DNA of 64,000 nt, taken from assembly GCF_900114385.1 (NCBI RefSeq), contig NZ_FOSW01000006.1:1-64000 (forward strand), given 5' to 3'. The notes under the pieces are model-generated. The model searched no databases and had not been told where the DNA came from. It worked only from the letters and a program-made list of their open reading frames with translations. Of this stretch, positions 1 to 8,183 are shown in pieces. The DNA is from Geodermatophilus ruber. Its GTDB lineage: Bacteria > Actinomycetota > Actinomycetes > Mycobacteriales > Geodermatophilaceae. Every line of letters starts with the position of its first letter. Position 1 is the stretch's first letter. A program made the translations under genes and the position numbers.

Positions 1-135
1 GACATCACCGACGCCGGCTTCACCCTCCGCGAGACCGCCCCCGGCGTTCCCCTCGACGAGATCATCGCGGCCACCGGCGCCCCGCTCACCATCCCCGACG
101 ACGTCCACGAGATGACCCTCCCGGCCAGCGTCTGA
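1..135 (+). CDS. CoA-transferase subunit B, C-terminal fragment (probably 3-oxoadipate CoA-transferase beta)
   Basis: The frame is open from the first base and ends in TGA at 133-135, giving the last 44 residues of a longer protein cut by the window edge. The pieces FTLRETAPGVPLDEI and the Ala-Pro-Leu close are typical of the C-terminus of subunit B of two-subunit 3-oxoacid CoA-transferases (PcaJ/CatJ/ScoB). The protocatechuate operon lies 2 kb away and has no thiolase or transferase of its own, so I infer that this is the beta subunit that activates 3-oxoadipate. The substrate cannot be read from the fragment alone. Confidence 0.72.
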   Translation, partial: DITDAGFTLRETAPGVPLDEIIAATGAPLTIPDDVHEMTLPASV

Positions 136-147
136 CGAGCCCCACCC

Positions 148-199
148 GCACGAGGACCCCTGGACGGTCGTCACGACGACCGCCCAGGGGTCCTCGTGC
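148..199. terminator. Strong hairpin terminator after the CoA-transferase gene
   Basis: A perfect 16-bp inverted repeat (148-163 with 184-199) encloses a second 7-bp stem (165-171 with 176-182) around a 4-base loop. It starts 13 bases after the stop codon. There is no T tract, as is usual in very GC-rich actinobacteria. It should end the CoA-transferase transcript. Confidence 0.8.
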
Positions 200-415
200 G
201 CCCGGCGGCCGCCCGGGGGCGACCCGCTCCTGACTCAGGGTCGTCACCACGCCGGCGCGGTACGGGACGGACCGTTCCGTCCCCAGTCTTGGGGATTCGG
301 CCCGGCGTGGACCCGTAACTAGCTTCGGTCGGCATCGCGGCCTCCGCGGTCATTCGTTCCCCGGCCCGGATTCCGCGGTCTTCCCGAACACGGCCGACCA
401 CCAGCGGAGCACCCC

Positions 416-2050
416 ATGCGCAGAACCCTCATCGCCGCCGCCTCGTTCGCCTTCCTGCTGGGCAGCGCGACCGCGACGGCGTCCGCCGCCGAGGACCCCG
501 ACAGCACGGCTGGATCCGACCATGTGGTGGTCGCCTCCGGCCTGGACAACCCCCGCCAGCTCAGCTGGGACGGGCGCACCCTGCTCATCGCCGAAGGCGG
601 CCGGGGCGGGGAGGACTGCGCCCCGGCCGAGACGCCGGCGGAGGAGCCGTCCACCCCCGAGACGCCGACCGGCGAGACGCCCGCTGCCCCCGACGACGAC
701 GGCACCCCCGACCAGGGCACCGGCGACGTCCCGCCCACCCCCGACACGCCGCTGCCCGACGACGACGGCACCCCCGACCAGGGCACCGGCGACGTCCCGC
801 CCACCCCCGGCGCCGACACCCCGCTGCCCGACGACGGCACCTCCGACGACGGCGTCTGCGGCGGCTTCACCGGCGGCATATCCGCCGTCGAGCGACCGGG
901 ACGGGCCGAGGACACCGAGCCCGAGCGGATCGTCGACCAGCTCTACTCCGTGGAGACCGCCGAGGGCACCGTGGGCTCGGACGGCGTCGCGGCCACCGGC
1001 ATCCGCGACGTCCTCGTCATCGCCCAGGGCGAGGGCACCCCGGAGCTGCTCGCCGGGGCCGGCCTCGAGACCGACGACGCCGACGCCGAGACCCAGGAGC
1101 ACCTGCTCCTCAGCATCGACGGCGCGGCCGTGCCGTGGGTGGACCTCGGCGCGGCCGAGGAGGAGCTGAACCCCGACGGCAAGGCCGCCCTCGACAGCAA
1201 CCCGAACGCGGTGCTCGCGGTCGACCCCGGCCGGGGCGGCGCCGAGTACGTCCTGGTCGCCGACGCAGGGGCCAACGCCGTGTGGAAGGTGACCCCGGAC
1301 TTCTCCGACCGCGACGAGGACGGTCTGCCCGGCTACGAGATCAGCGTCTTCGCCGCCTACCAGGCCGACGACGACCCGACGACGTCCGACGAGTTCGCGC
1401 CCAGTGCCCTGGCCCAGGACCGGGACGGGAACGTCTACGTCGGCGGGGTCGGCGCCGCGGTGGCCGGCAACGCGGCGGTCGGGCGCTACGACCGGAACGG
1501 CGAGGAGACCGGGCGGTGGGACGGCTTCACCGGGATCAACGGGCTCGCCGTCGACCGCGACGGTGAGCACGTGTACGTCGCGCAGGTCTTCGGCAGCGAC
1601 GGGCCGCCGGCGGGGACCGGCACCGTCGTCCGGTTCGACACGGCGGCGGAGACCTACGCGACCGTCGACGTGCCCTTCCCCTCCGGGCTGGCACTGGGCC
1701 GCAACGGTGCGGTCTACGTCTCGGCGTACAGCACCTTCGCCGCGGACGGCGACGACCCGCTCACGACCGACGTCGTGGAGGGCGGCCAGGTGTGGCGCTT
1801 CACCTTCCCGCGGGACGCCGAGGAGACCGCGCTGCCGGTGACGACGCCGCCGTCCACCGACGACCCGGCCACCCCAGACCCGTCCACCCCAGACCCGACC
1901 ACGCCCGCCCCGACCGACGACGACGGGACGCCGGACCAGGGCAGCGGTGACGTGCCCGGGACCACGCCAGACCCGGCCACCCCAGACCCGGCCACGCCCG
2001 CCCCGACCGACGACGACGGCACCCCGGACCAGGGCTCGGGGGACGCCTGA
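416..2050 (+). CDS. Secreted ScyD/ScyE-family beta-propeller protein with Pro/Asp-rich repeat insertions
   Basis: 544 residues. A Sec signal peptide (Arg-Arg, hydrophobic core, cleavage near residue 25 after ASA) is followed by the ScyD/ScyE-type opening GLDNPRQL and an AEGGRGG turn. NHL-like blades with DRDGNVYVGG and GINGLAVDRDGEHVYVAQ follow. The start is ATG with GCGGAGC about 8 bases upstream. A low-complexity insertion (about residues 65-145) breaks the first blade and carries DDDGTPDQGTGDV twice; the same motif recurs twice at the C-terminus (about 501-544) between Pro-Asp-Thr linkers. No LPXTG motif or terminal membrane helix is seen, so it is probably released or loosely wall-associated. 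ScyD/ScyE homologues were first seen in cyanobacterial scytonemin clusters; the actinobacterial function is unknown. Confidence 0.75.
   Translation: MRRTLIAAASFAFLLGSATATASAAEDPDSTAGSDHVVVASGLDNPRQLSWDGRTLLIAEGGRGGEDCAPAETPAEEPSTPETPTGETPAAPDDDGTPDQGTGDVPPTPDTPLPDDDGTPDQGTGDVPPTPGADTPLPDDGTSDDGVCGGFTGGISAVERPGRAEDTEPERIVDQLYSVETAEGTVGSDGVAATGIRDVLVIAQGEGTPELLAGAGLETDDADAETQEHLLLSIDGAAVPWVDLGAAEEELNPDGKAALDSNPNAVLAVDPGRGGAEYVLVADAGANAVWKVTPDFSDRDEDGLPGYEISVFAAYQADDDPTTSDEFAPSALAQDRDGNVYVGGVGAAVAGNAAVGRYDRNGEETGRWDGFTGINGLAVDRDGEHVYVAQVFGSDGPPAGTGTVVRFDTAAETYATVDVPFPSGLALGRNGAVYVSAYSTFAADGDDPLTTDVVEGGQVWRFTFPRDAEETALPVTTPPSTDDPATPDPSTPDPTTPAPTDDDGTPDQGSGDVPGTTPDPATPDPATPAPTDDDGTPDQGSGDA
692..809 (+). 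repeat. Two identical 52-bp direct repeats, period 66 bp, inside the ScyD/ScyE-like gene
   Basis: Bases 692-743 and 758-809 are identical. They encode the DDDGTPDQGTGDVPPTP unit. Two diverged copies of the same unit lie near 1915 and 2008 at the end of the gene. The period is a multiple of three, so gain or loss of a unit keeps the frame. Confidence 0.85.
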
Positions 2051-2096
2051 CGCCACGGTGCGCCCCGGGCCCCGAGCCCGGGCCGGCACAGAAGGA

Positions 2097-2136
2097 GGCC
2101 GTGCGGTGCTGCCATGCCCGGCGCACCGCCACGGCC
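2097..2136. terminator. Hairpin between convergent ScyD/ScyE-like gene and pcaC
   Basis: Bases 2097-2109 pair with 2123-2136 with a single bulged C and an 11-base loop. A smaller CCCGGGC/GCCCGGG hairpin precedes it near 2065-2083. It lies in the 111-bp gap between two converging genes, so it could serve either transcript. Confidence 0.6.
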
Positions 2137-2161
2137 TCGTCGTCGGGCCGGAGCGCCCGGC

Positions 2162-2599
2162 TCAGCCCTGGCGCAGCTCCTCGAGGATCGGCTGGGCCAC
2201 CTTGAAGGCGTGGTTGGCCGAGGGCACCCCGGCGTAGACGGCGGCGTGCTGGATGACCTCGGCGATCTCCTCGTCGCTGAGGCCGTTGTTCTTCGCCGCC
2301 CGCACGTGCAGGGCGAACTCGTCCCAGTGCCGCAGCGCGATGGTGATCGACAGCGTCATCAGGCTGCGGTCGCGCCGCGCCAGTCCGGGCCGCTGCCAGA
2401 TGTCGCCCCAGGCGACCCGGGTGATGAAGTCCTGGAAGTCGGCGGTGAACGGCGTCGTGCCGGCCACGGCCCGGTCCACCCACGCGTCGCCGAGCACCTG
2501 GCGCCGGGTCGCCATCCCGGCATCCCGGCGCTCGTCGTCCGTGCCGGGGGGCCGAGCCCGGCGCTCCTCGTCGCCGGAGGGCAGCTCGGAGTCGCTCAT
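2162..2599 (-). CDS. pcaC: 4-carboxymuconolactone decarboxylase
   Basis: 145 residues. It decarboxylates gamma-carboxymuconolactone to 3-oxoadipate enol-lactone in the protocatechuate branch of the beta-ketoadipate pathway. The carboxymuconolactone-decarboxylase/AhpD-like core runs from about residue 35, with RRDRSLMTLSITIALRHWDE and EVIQHAAVYAGVPSANHAF. The first 28 residues are charged and look disordered. The ATG overlaps the pcaD stop as ATGA, so translation is coupled. In many actinobacteria PcaD and PcaC are fused as PcaL; here they are two open frames, and the disordered N-terminus resembles a former linker. It is the last gene of pcaHGBDC. Confidence 0.93.
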   Translation of the reverse strand: MSDSELPSGDEERRARPPGTDDERRDAGMATRRQVLGDAWVDRAVAGTTPFTADFQDFITRVAWGDIWQRPGLARRDRSLMTLSITIALRHWDEFALHVRAAKNNGLSDEEIAEVIQHAAVYAGVPSANHAFKVAQPILEELRQG

Positions 2600-3378
2600 C
2601 GGGCACCTCCGGCCGCGTCGAAGTGGGCGAGCAGCGCGCCGGTCACCTGGGACGCCTGCTCGATGTTGGCCAGGTGCGCGCCCGGGCTGACCGAGAGCAG
2701 CCGCGCACCCGGGATGCCGTCGACGATGGCCTGCTGGTGCTCCGGCGGGGTGGCCGGGTCCTCGACGCCGGAGACCACCAGCGTGGGCGCGGTGATCGTG
2801 GGCAGGTCCGCGCGCAGGTCCATGTCGGCGATCGCCTCGCAGCAGCTCGCGTAGCCCTCGTCCGGGGTGCCCGCGATCATCGCCTGCATCCGCCCGACCA
2901 GCTCCGGCTCGGCCGCGGCGAAACCCGGGGTGAACCAGCGGCCGACGACGGTCGGCGCGAGCGCCCCGGTGCCCTCGGTCCGCGCGGTCCGCGCCCGGTC
3001 GGTCCACGCCTCCCGCGGGCCGAGCAGCGACGAGGTGCACAGCAGGGCGATCCGGTCCACCCGCTCGGGCTCCCGGGCGGCCAGCCGCATCGCGGTCATC
3101 CCGCCGAGGGAGAGCCCCGCGACGTGCGCCCGCCGGATCCCGAGCCGGTCGAGCAGCGCGACGACGTCGTCGACCAGGTCGTCGAGGGAGTACGGGCCGG
3201 CCGGGACCGGCGAGGCGCCGTGCCCCCGGGTGTCGTAGGTGACCACCCGGAAGCGCTCGGCCAGCGCCGGGACCTGCGCGTCCCACATTGCCCGGGTGGC
3301 GCCCAGGGAGTTGGAGAGGACGACGACCGGCGCGTCGCGCGGCCCCTCCTCGGTGTACGAGACCTCTGCTGCCGTCAC
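2596..3378 (-). CDS. pcaD: 3-oxoadipate enol-lactonase (alpha/beta hydrolase)
   Basis: 260 residues from a GTG whose last two bases overlap the pcaB stop (GTGA). It hydrolyses 3-oxoadipate enol-lactone to 3-oxoadipate. Visible are the oxyanion-hole strand VVVLSNSLGA, the nucleophile elbow GLSLGGMTA (Ser near residue 93), an acid residue in VVSGVEDPATPPEH and the histidine in SPGAHLANIEQ. These are the marks of PcaD. The end overlaps the start of pcaC by four bases. I chose the GTG because it gives the expected N-terminus and the tight coupling. Confidence 0.93.
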   Translation of the reverse strand: MTAAEVSYTEEGPRDAPVVVLSNSLGATRAMWDAQVPALAERFRVVTYDTRGHGASPVPAGPYSLDDLVDDVVALLDRLGIRRAHVAGLSLGGMTAMRLAAREPERVDRIALLCTSSLLGPREAWTDRARTARTEGTGALAPTVVGRWFTPGFAAAEPELVGRMQAMIAGTPDEGYASCCEAIADMDLRADLPTITAPTLVVSGVEDPATPPEHQQAIVDGIPGARLLSVSPGAHLANIEQASQVTGALLAHFDAAGGAR

Positions 3379-4703
3379 GGTGCCCCTTCGGTGAGTCGTT
3401 CGTGCTCGGCGAGGGCGGCGTCCACCTGGGCGCCGGCCTCGCCCACATCGGGTGCGGCCGCGGCGAGCACGGCCGCAGTGTCCACATCGGCCCGCTCCGC
3501 GACCACCTCGGCCAGGGCGCGGCCGCTCTCGCGAGCCCGGCGGACGGCGTCCGCCGCGGCATCGTGGGCGGCCCCCTTGCCCAGCGCGGCCGTGAGCGCC
3601 TCGGCGAGGGCGCCGGCCAGCGGTCCCTCGGCCGCCGCCGCGGCGGTGGCCGCCATGCGCGGCACGTCGGGCTGCAGCCCGCGCAGGCTCTCGGCCAGCC
3701 AGGCGGCCGCCGAGCCGACGGTGGTGAGCAGCTCGGTGAGCGCCGGCCACTCGCTGTGCCAGGCCCCGGCGGCCCGCTCGTGCTCCTGCTCCATCGCGGC
3801 GAACAGCGTGGCGACCAGGCCCGGCGCCCGGCGGGCACAGGCGCGGGCGGAGATGGCGGCCACCGGGTTGCGCTTGTGCGGCATCGCCGACGAGCCGCCG
3901 CGCCCCTCGCCGACCTCGGCCACCTCGGCCACCTCGGACTGGGCGAGCAGCACCACGTCGACGGCGACGGTGGCGAGCGCGCCGGCCGCGGCGCCCAGCG
4001 CCCCGGCCAGGTCGGCGATCGGCAGCCGCACGGTGTGCCACGGGACGGCTGTGGTCACCAGCCCCAGCTCCTCGGCCAGCGCCGCCCGCAGCGCGACGCC
4101 GGCCCCGTCGCTGGCGGCGAGGGTGCCCACCGCACCGCCGTACTGCACCGGCAGGGAGGCGACCACCTCGGCCAGCCGCAGCCGGGCGCCGTCCAGACCG
4201 GCCAGCCAGCCGGCGGCCTTGAGCCCGAAGGTCGTGGGCAGCGCCTGCTGCATCAGCGTGCGGCCCATGACCACGTCGTCCCGGTGGGCGCGGGCGAGCC
4301 CGGCCGCGCACTCGGCCGCCGCGGCCAGGTCGGCGTCGATCGCCGCGATCGCGCGCCGGGCCAGCAGCACCAGGCCGGTGTCGAGGATGTCCTGGCTCGT
4401 GCCGCCCACGTGGACGGCGACCGCGTCGCGCTCCCCCACCGCGTCCTGCAGCGCCCGCACCAGCGGGGGCACCGGGTTGCCTGCGTCGGCGGCCTTCGCC
4501 ACCACGGTGGCGAGGTCCAGCCGGGACGGATCGGCGCAGGCGGCGGTCACCGCATCGGCCGCCGTCATCGGCACCAGCCCGGTGCCCGCCGCGGCGCGGG
4601 CCAGGGCGGCCTCCACGTCGAGCAGCGCCCGGAACCAGGCGTCGTCGGAGACGGCGGCGGCCGCTCCCCCTCGGGCGAACGTGCCGGCGAACAGAACTGT
4701 CAC
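3375..4703 (-). CDS. pcaB: 3-carboxy-cis,cis-muconate cycloisomerase
   Basis: 442 residues of the fumarase/aspartase superfamily. It cyclises 3-carboxymuconate, the product of PcaHG, to gamma-carboxymuconolactone. The superfamily signature GSSAMPHKRNPVA is present near residue 270, and GGTSQDILDTGLVL near residue 100 is typical of PcaB. The length matches the family (about 440-450). It lies 22 bp after pcaG and overlaps pcaD. Confidence 0.94.
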   Translation of the reverse strand: MTVLFAGTFARGGAAAAVSDDAWFRALLDVEAALARAAAGTGLVPMTAADAVTAACADPSRLDLATVVAKAADAGNPVPPLVRALQDAVGERDAVAVHVGGTSQDILDTGLVLLARRAIAAIDADLAAAAECAAGLARAHRDDVVMGRTLMQQALPTTFGLKAAGWLAGLDGARLRLAEVVASLPVQYGGAVGTLAASDGAGVALRAALAEELGLVTTAVPWHTVRLPIADLAGALGAAAGALATVAVDVVLLAQSEVAEVAEVGEGRGGSSAMPHKRNPVAAISARACARRAPGLVATLFAAMEQEHERAAGAWHSEWPALTELLTTVGSAAAWLAESLRGLQPDVPRMAATAAAAAEGPLAGALAEALTAALGKGAAHDAAADAVRRARESGRALAEVVAERADVDTAAVLAAAAPDVGEAGAQVDAALAEHERLTEGAP

Positions 4704-4725
4704 GCCACTGTTCCTACCGCGCCGC

Positions 4726-5289
4726 TCAGACCGCGAAGAACACGGTCTCCCGGTCCCCCTGCAGATGGACGTCGAACCGGTAGCCGTCCTCGGTGGGGGT
4801 GGCGATCAGCGTCTGCCGCGCGGCGTCGTCCGGGAGCGTGCGCAGGACGGCGTCCTCGGCGTTGGCCTCCGCCTCGTCGGCGAAGTAGATCCTGGTCACC
4901 ACGCGGTCGAGCAGGCCTCGGGCGAAGACCGAGACGTCGATGTGCGGCGCCTGCAGGCCCCCCTCGCCGTCGGGCACCCGACCGGGCTTGAGCGTGCAGA
5001 TCTCGAACCCGCCGCCGACGGTCTGCGCGCGGCCGAACCCGCGGAACCCCGGGTAGGCGCTGGCACCGCGCGGGTCGTCGGGGTGGTCGAAGCGGCCGTC
5101 GGGGTCGGCCTGCCAGGTCTCGACCATGGCGTCGACGATCGGCTCGCCGTTGCCGTCGAGGACGACCCCGCGGATCCGGATCGCGCCCGGCGTGCCCTCC
5201 GGGACGACGAGGTGGCCGTCGTCCCAGGTGAGCCCGATCGCGAGGTAGGGGCCGACGGTGGCGCTGGGGGTGGTGAGCGGCTGGGTCAT
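4726..5289 (-). CDS. pcaG: Protocatechuate 3,4-dioxygenase alpha subunit
   Basis: 187 residues, the usual length for PcaG. It pairs with PcaH in the intradiol ring-cleavage enzyme. The intradiol dioxygenase fold shows as IRIRGVVLDGNGEPIVDAMVETWQADPDGRF and APHIDVSVFARGLLDRVVTRIYF. As in other alpha subunits, the tyrosine and histidine iron ligands of the beta subunit are not conserved. The ATG overlaps the pcaH stop by one base (TGATG), as expected for two subunits made in equal amounts. Confidence 0.95.
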   Translation of the reverse strand: MTQPLTTPSATVGPYLAIGLTWDDGHLVVPEGTPGAIRIRGVVLDGNGEPIVDAMVETWQADPDGRFDHPDDPRGASAYPGFRGFGRAQTVGGGFEICTLKPGRVPDGEGGLQAPHIDVSVFARGLLDRVVTRIYFADEAEANAEDAVLRTLPDDAARQTLIATPTEDGYRFDVHLQGDRETVFFAV

Positions 5290-6035
5290 CAGGCCACGTC
5301 TCCGTCGTCCTCGGTCTCGAACGGGGTCTGGTCCGCGCCGCGCAGGACGATGTCCCACTGGAAGGCCAGCGCCCAGTTGGGGACGGTCCGCTCGTAGTCG
5401 AAGCGGCTGATCGCCAGCGGCCGGGCGGCCTCCGGGATCGCGTTGAAGATCGGGTCCTGGAAGAACAGCGGGTCGTCCGGGAAGTACATCTGGGTGACCA
5501 GGCGCTGGGTGAACGCGCGGCCGAACAGCGAGAAGTGGATGTGCGCGGGCCGCCAGGCGTTGTGGTGGTTGCCCCACGGGTAGGCGCCCGGCTTGATCGT
5601 CGTGAACTCGTAGCGGCCCTGGTCGTCGGTCATGACCCGGCCCAGCCCGTCGAAGTGCGGGTCCAGCGGCGCCGGCCAGTTGTCGACCACGTGCCGGTAG
5701 CGCCCGCCGGCGTTGGCCTGCCAGACCTCCACCAGGGTGTCCGGCACCGGACGGCCGTCGCTGTCGAGCACCCGGCCGTGGACGATGATCCGCTGGCCCT
5801 GGGCCTCGCCCCCGGCGCGCTTGGTCAGGTCGGCGTCGGCCGCGGTCACGCGGTCCTCGCCCAGCACCGGGCCGGTGACCTCGGTGAGCCGGTGCGGCAG
5901 GTCGACGGGCGTGCGCAGCGGCGCACGCAGCCCGGTGCTCTTGTACTCGGGGTAGCGGAGGGGCGTGCGCAGCGAGGCGTCCTCGCGCAGGTAGCGCGGC
6001 AGGTGGAGCCGGCTGCCGGATGTGGTCCCGGTCAT
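5289..6035 (-). CDS. pcaH: Protocatechuate 3,4-dioxygenase beta subunit
   Basis: 248 residues. This catalytic subunit holds the non-haem Fe(III). The likely ligands are visible as the tyrosine in GAYPWGNHHN and the two histidines in RPAHIHFSLFG, with a further tyrosine in GGRYRHVVDNW. The N-terminal region (PEYKSTGLRAPL) is the PcaH-specific extension. It is the first gene of the operon; its start lies 105 bp from the divergent regulator. The enzyme converts protocatechuate and O2 to 3-carboxy-cis,cis-muconate. Confidence 0.95.
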   Translation of the reverse strand: MTGTTSGSRLHLPRYLREDASLRTPLRYPEYKSTGLRAPLRTPVDLPHRLTEVTGPVLGEDRVTAADADLTKRAGGEAQGQRIIVHGRVLDSDGRPVPDTLVEVWQANAGGRYRHVVDNWPAPLDPHFDGLGRVMTDDQGRYEFTTIKPGAYPWGNHHNAWRPAHIHFSLFGRAFTQRLVTQMYFPDDPLFFQDPIFNAIPEAARPLAISRFDYERTVPNWALAFQWDIVLRGADQTPFETEDDGDVA

Positions 6036-6140
6036 GCACGGACCGTACGGCCGGCGACCGGGGCACCCCAAGCCGGGGCTTCCACTGGATGGGAGGGTTG
6101 CGCGGTCTAGCATGCTCCCGCCCGGTCGTTCGCCGGGCGG
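6036..6140. promoter_or_regulatory. Divergent control region of pcaHGBDC and the IclR-type regulator
   Basis: This 105-bp gap separates the operon from its probable regulator and must hold both promoters and any IclR operator. I see CCCCAAGCCGGGGCTT (partial dyad, 6066-6081) and a possible -10 TAGCAT at 6109-6114 for the rightward gene. None of these is strong enough to call as a defined site. Confidence 0.4.
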
Positions 6141-6929
6141 ATGGAGTGCGCGGTGGCCGGTGGCAGTGCGACGTCCGGGAGATCGGTGACCTCCCGCGCC
6201 CTGGCGGTGCTCGACGCCTTCGACAGCGCCTCCCCGCGGCTGTCGCTCTCGGAGATCGCCGAGCGCTCCGGGACGCCGCTGTCCACCGCGCACCGGCTGC
6301 TCGGCGAGCTCACCGAGTGGGGCGCGCTGTCGCGGCGGGCCGACGGCCGCTACGAGATCGGCCGCAAGCTCTGGGACCTCGGCCTGCTGGCCCCCGTCCA
6401 GCTGGAGCTGCGCCAGGTCGCCGCCCCGTTCCTGCTCGACGTGCACACCGCCACCCGGGACACCGTCCACCTGGCCGTCCGCGAGGGGCACTCGGCCCTC
6501 TACGTCGAGCGCATCTCCGGCCGGGTGTCGGTGCCGGTGGTCAGCCAGGTGGGCAGCCGGCTGCCGCTGCACGCGACCGGGGTCGGCAAGGTGCTGCTCG
6601 CCGCGGCGCCCGACGACGTCGTCGCGGCGGTGCTGCGCGCGCCGACCCGGGCCACCCGGCACACCGTCATCGAGCCCGCCCGGCTGCGCCGCCAGCTGGC
6701 CGAGGTGCGCCGGCGGGGGTTCGCGCGCACCGCCGAGGAGATGTCCCTGGGCACCGTCTCGATCGCCGTCCCCGTCCGGACCGAGCGCGCCGACGGGCCC
6801 GCGGTGGTCGCCGCGCTCGGCGTCGTGGCCGCCAGCCACCGCCGCGACCTCGCCCGCCTCGTCCCGGTTCTGGAGGTCGCCGCCCGCGGCATCGGCCGAC
6901 AGCTCTCGCGGGCCTCCCACTTCCACTGA
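6141..6929 (+). CDS. IclR-family transcriptional regulator of the pca/pob genes
   Basis: 262 residues (258 if the GTG at 6153, which has GGAG 6 bases upstream, is used). The N-terminal winged helix spans about residues 15-75 (SRALAVLDAFDSASPRLSLSEIA, then TPLSTAHRLLGELTEWG). The C-terminal IclR effector domain follows (VHLAVREGHSALYVERISG, RLPLHATGVGKVLLAA). IclR proteins such as PcaR, PcaU and PobR bind protocatechuate, 4-hydroxybenzoate or 3-oxoadipate. The position between pcaH and pobA suggests control of both transcripts. Which effector it binds, and whether it activates or represses, cannot be read. Confidence 0.88.
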   Translation: MECAVAGGSATSGRSVTSRALAVLDAFDSASPRLSLSEIAERSGTPLSTAHRLLGELTEWGALSRRADGRYEIGRKLWDLGLLAPVQLELRQVAAPFLLDVHTATRDTVHLAVREGHSALYVERISGRVSVPVVSQVGSRLPLHATGVGKVLLAAAPDDVVAAVLRAPTRATRHTVIEPARLRRQLAEVRRRGFARTAEEMSLGTVSIAVPVRTERADGPAVVAALGVVAASHRRDLARLVPVLEVAARGIGRQLSRASHFH

Positions 6930-6979
6930 GCAGAAGGCCGAGGTTCCCCCCCGCGGGCCGCGGCGGTCACACTCGGCCC

Positions 6980-8152
6980 GTGCGTACTCAGGTGGGGATC
7001 ATCGGCGCCGGCCCGGCCGGCCTGCTCCTGTCGCGGCTGCTCGCGCTCCAGGGGATCGACTCGGTCGTGCTCGAGAACCGGTCGCGGGAGTACGTCGAGG
7101 CCCGCATCCGCGCCGGCATCCTGGAGCAGCACACGGTCGACACGCTGACCGCCGCCGGCCTCGGTGACCGCCTGCAGCGTGAGGGCCTCGAGCACCGGGG
7201 CATCTACCTGCAGTACCCGGGCACCCGCCACAAGCTGGACTTCCCCGAGCTGTGCGGGCGCAGCGTGTGGGTGTACGGCCAGACCGAGGTCACCAAGGAC
7301 CTCATCAAGGCCCAGCTGGACGGCGGCCCGCCGCTGCTGTTCGAGGTCTCCGACGTCCGCCCCGAGGACGTCGACACCGACGCCCCCAGGATCCGCTTCG
7401 TCGACGCCGACGGCACCGAGCAGGTGCTCGAGTGCGACGTGATCGCCGGGACCGACGGCTTCCACGGCGTCTCCCGGCCGATCGTCACCGGCGGCGGTCA
7501 GGGCCGGACCTGGGAGCGCACCTACCCCTACGCCTGGCTGGGCATCCTGGCCGACGCCGCCCCGGCGACCGACGAGCTGATCTACGCCTGGCACCCCGAG
7601 GGCTTCGCCCTCTACTCGATGCGCTCGCCGAAGGTGTCGCGGCTGTACCTGCAGGTGGATCCGACCGAGAAGATCGAGGACTGGTCCGACGACCGGATCT
7701 GGGACAACCTCGCCACGCGGTTCGCGCACGAGGGCTGGGAGATCACCACCGGCACGGTCACCGAGAAGTCGATCCTGCCGATGCGGTCCTTCGTCAGCGC
7801 CCCCATGCGCCGCGGCCGGCTGTTCCTCGCCGGGGACGCCGCGCACATCGTGCCGCCGACCGGCGCCAAGGGCCTCAACCTCGCCGTCGCCGACGTGACG
7901 CTGCTGGCAACGGCGCTGGTCCGGCTGCTGCAGGAGAAGCAGAGCGACCTGGTCGACAGCTACTCCGACCGGGCGCTGGCGCGCGTGTGGCGGTGCACGC
8001 ACTTCTCCTGGTTCATGACCTCGATGCTGCACCGCTCCGGGGACGACTTCGACGCCGAGCTGCAGCTCTCCCAGCTGCGCCGGATCGTCGCCTCGGAGTC
8101 GGCCGCCCGCGAGCTGGCCGAGAACTACACCGGCCTCCCGCTCGACCTCTAG
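6980..8152 (+). CDS. pobA: 4-hydroxybenzoate 3-monooxygenase
   Basis: 390 residues from GTG; PobA proteins are about 390-395. It hydroxylates 4-hydroxybenzoate to protocatechuate with FAD and NAD(P)H, feeding PcaHG. Visible are the FAD Rossmann motif GIIGAGPAGLLLSRLL near residue 7, the DG motif CDVIAGTDGFHGVSR near 155, and GDAAHIVPPTGAKGLNLA near 285. GILEQHTVDTL and FALYSMRSP are typical of PobA. It follows the IclR gene by 50 bp on the same strand. Confidence 0.95.
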   Translation: MRTQVGIIGAGPAGLLLSRLLALQGIDSVVLENRSREYVEARIRAGILEQHTVDTLTAAGLGDRLQREGLEHRGIYLQYPGTRHKLDFPELCGRSVWVYGQTEVTKDLIKAQLDGGPPLLFEVSDVRPEDVDTDAPRIRFVDADGTEQVLECDVIAGTDGFHGVSRPIVTGGGQGRTWERTYPYAWLGILADAAPATDELIYAWHPEGFALYSMRSPKVSRLYLQVDPTEKIEDWSDDRIWDNLATRFAHEGWEITTGTVTEKSILPMRSFVSAPMRRGRLFLAGDAAHIVPPTGAKGLNLAVADVTLLATALVRLLQEKQSDLVDSYSDRALARVWRCTHFSWFMTSMLHRSGDDFDAELQLSQLRRIVASESAARELAENYTGLPLDL

Positions 8153-8162
8153 GACGGTTCGC

Positions 8163-8178
8163 CCGGCAACCGTGCCGG
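8163..8178. terminator. Short hairpin between convergent pobA and the unknown gene at 8184
   Basis: CCGGCA at 8163-8168 and TGCCGG at 8173-8178 form a 6-bp stem with a 4-base loop in the 31-bp gap between converging genes. It is short for a terminator. Confidence 0.35.
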
Positions 8179-8183
8179 ACGGG

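Noticed and set aside
350-2089. Long minus-strand frame of 579 codons opposite the ScyD/ScyE-like gene
   Set aside because: It is the shadow of a GC-rich gene. The plus strand has a signal peptide, ribosome site and family motifs; the minus frame is Gly/Arg/Val-rich without any motif.
2600-3838. Very long N-terminal extension of pcaC upstream of its ATG
   Set aside because: That part is antisense-frame shadow over pcaD and pcaB; the ATGA overlap gives the natural start.
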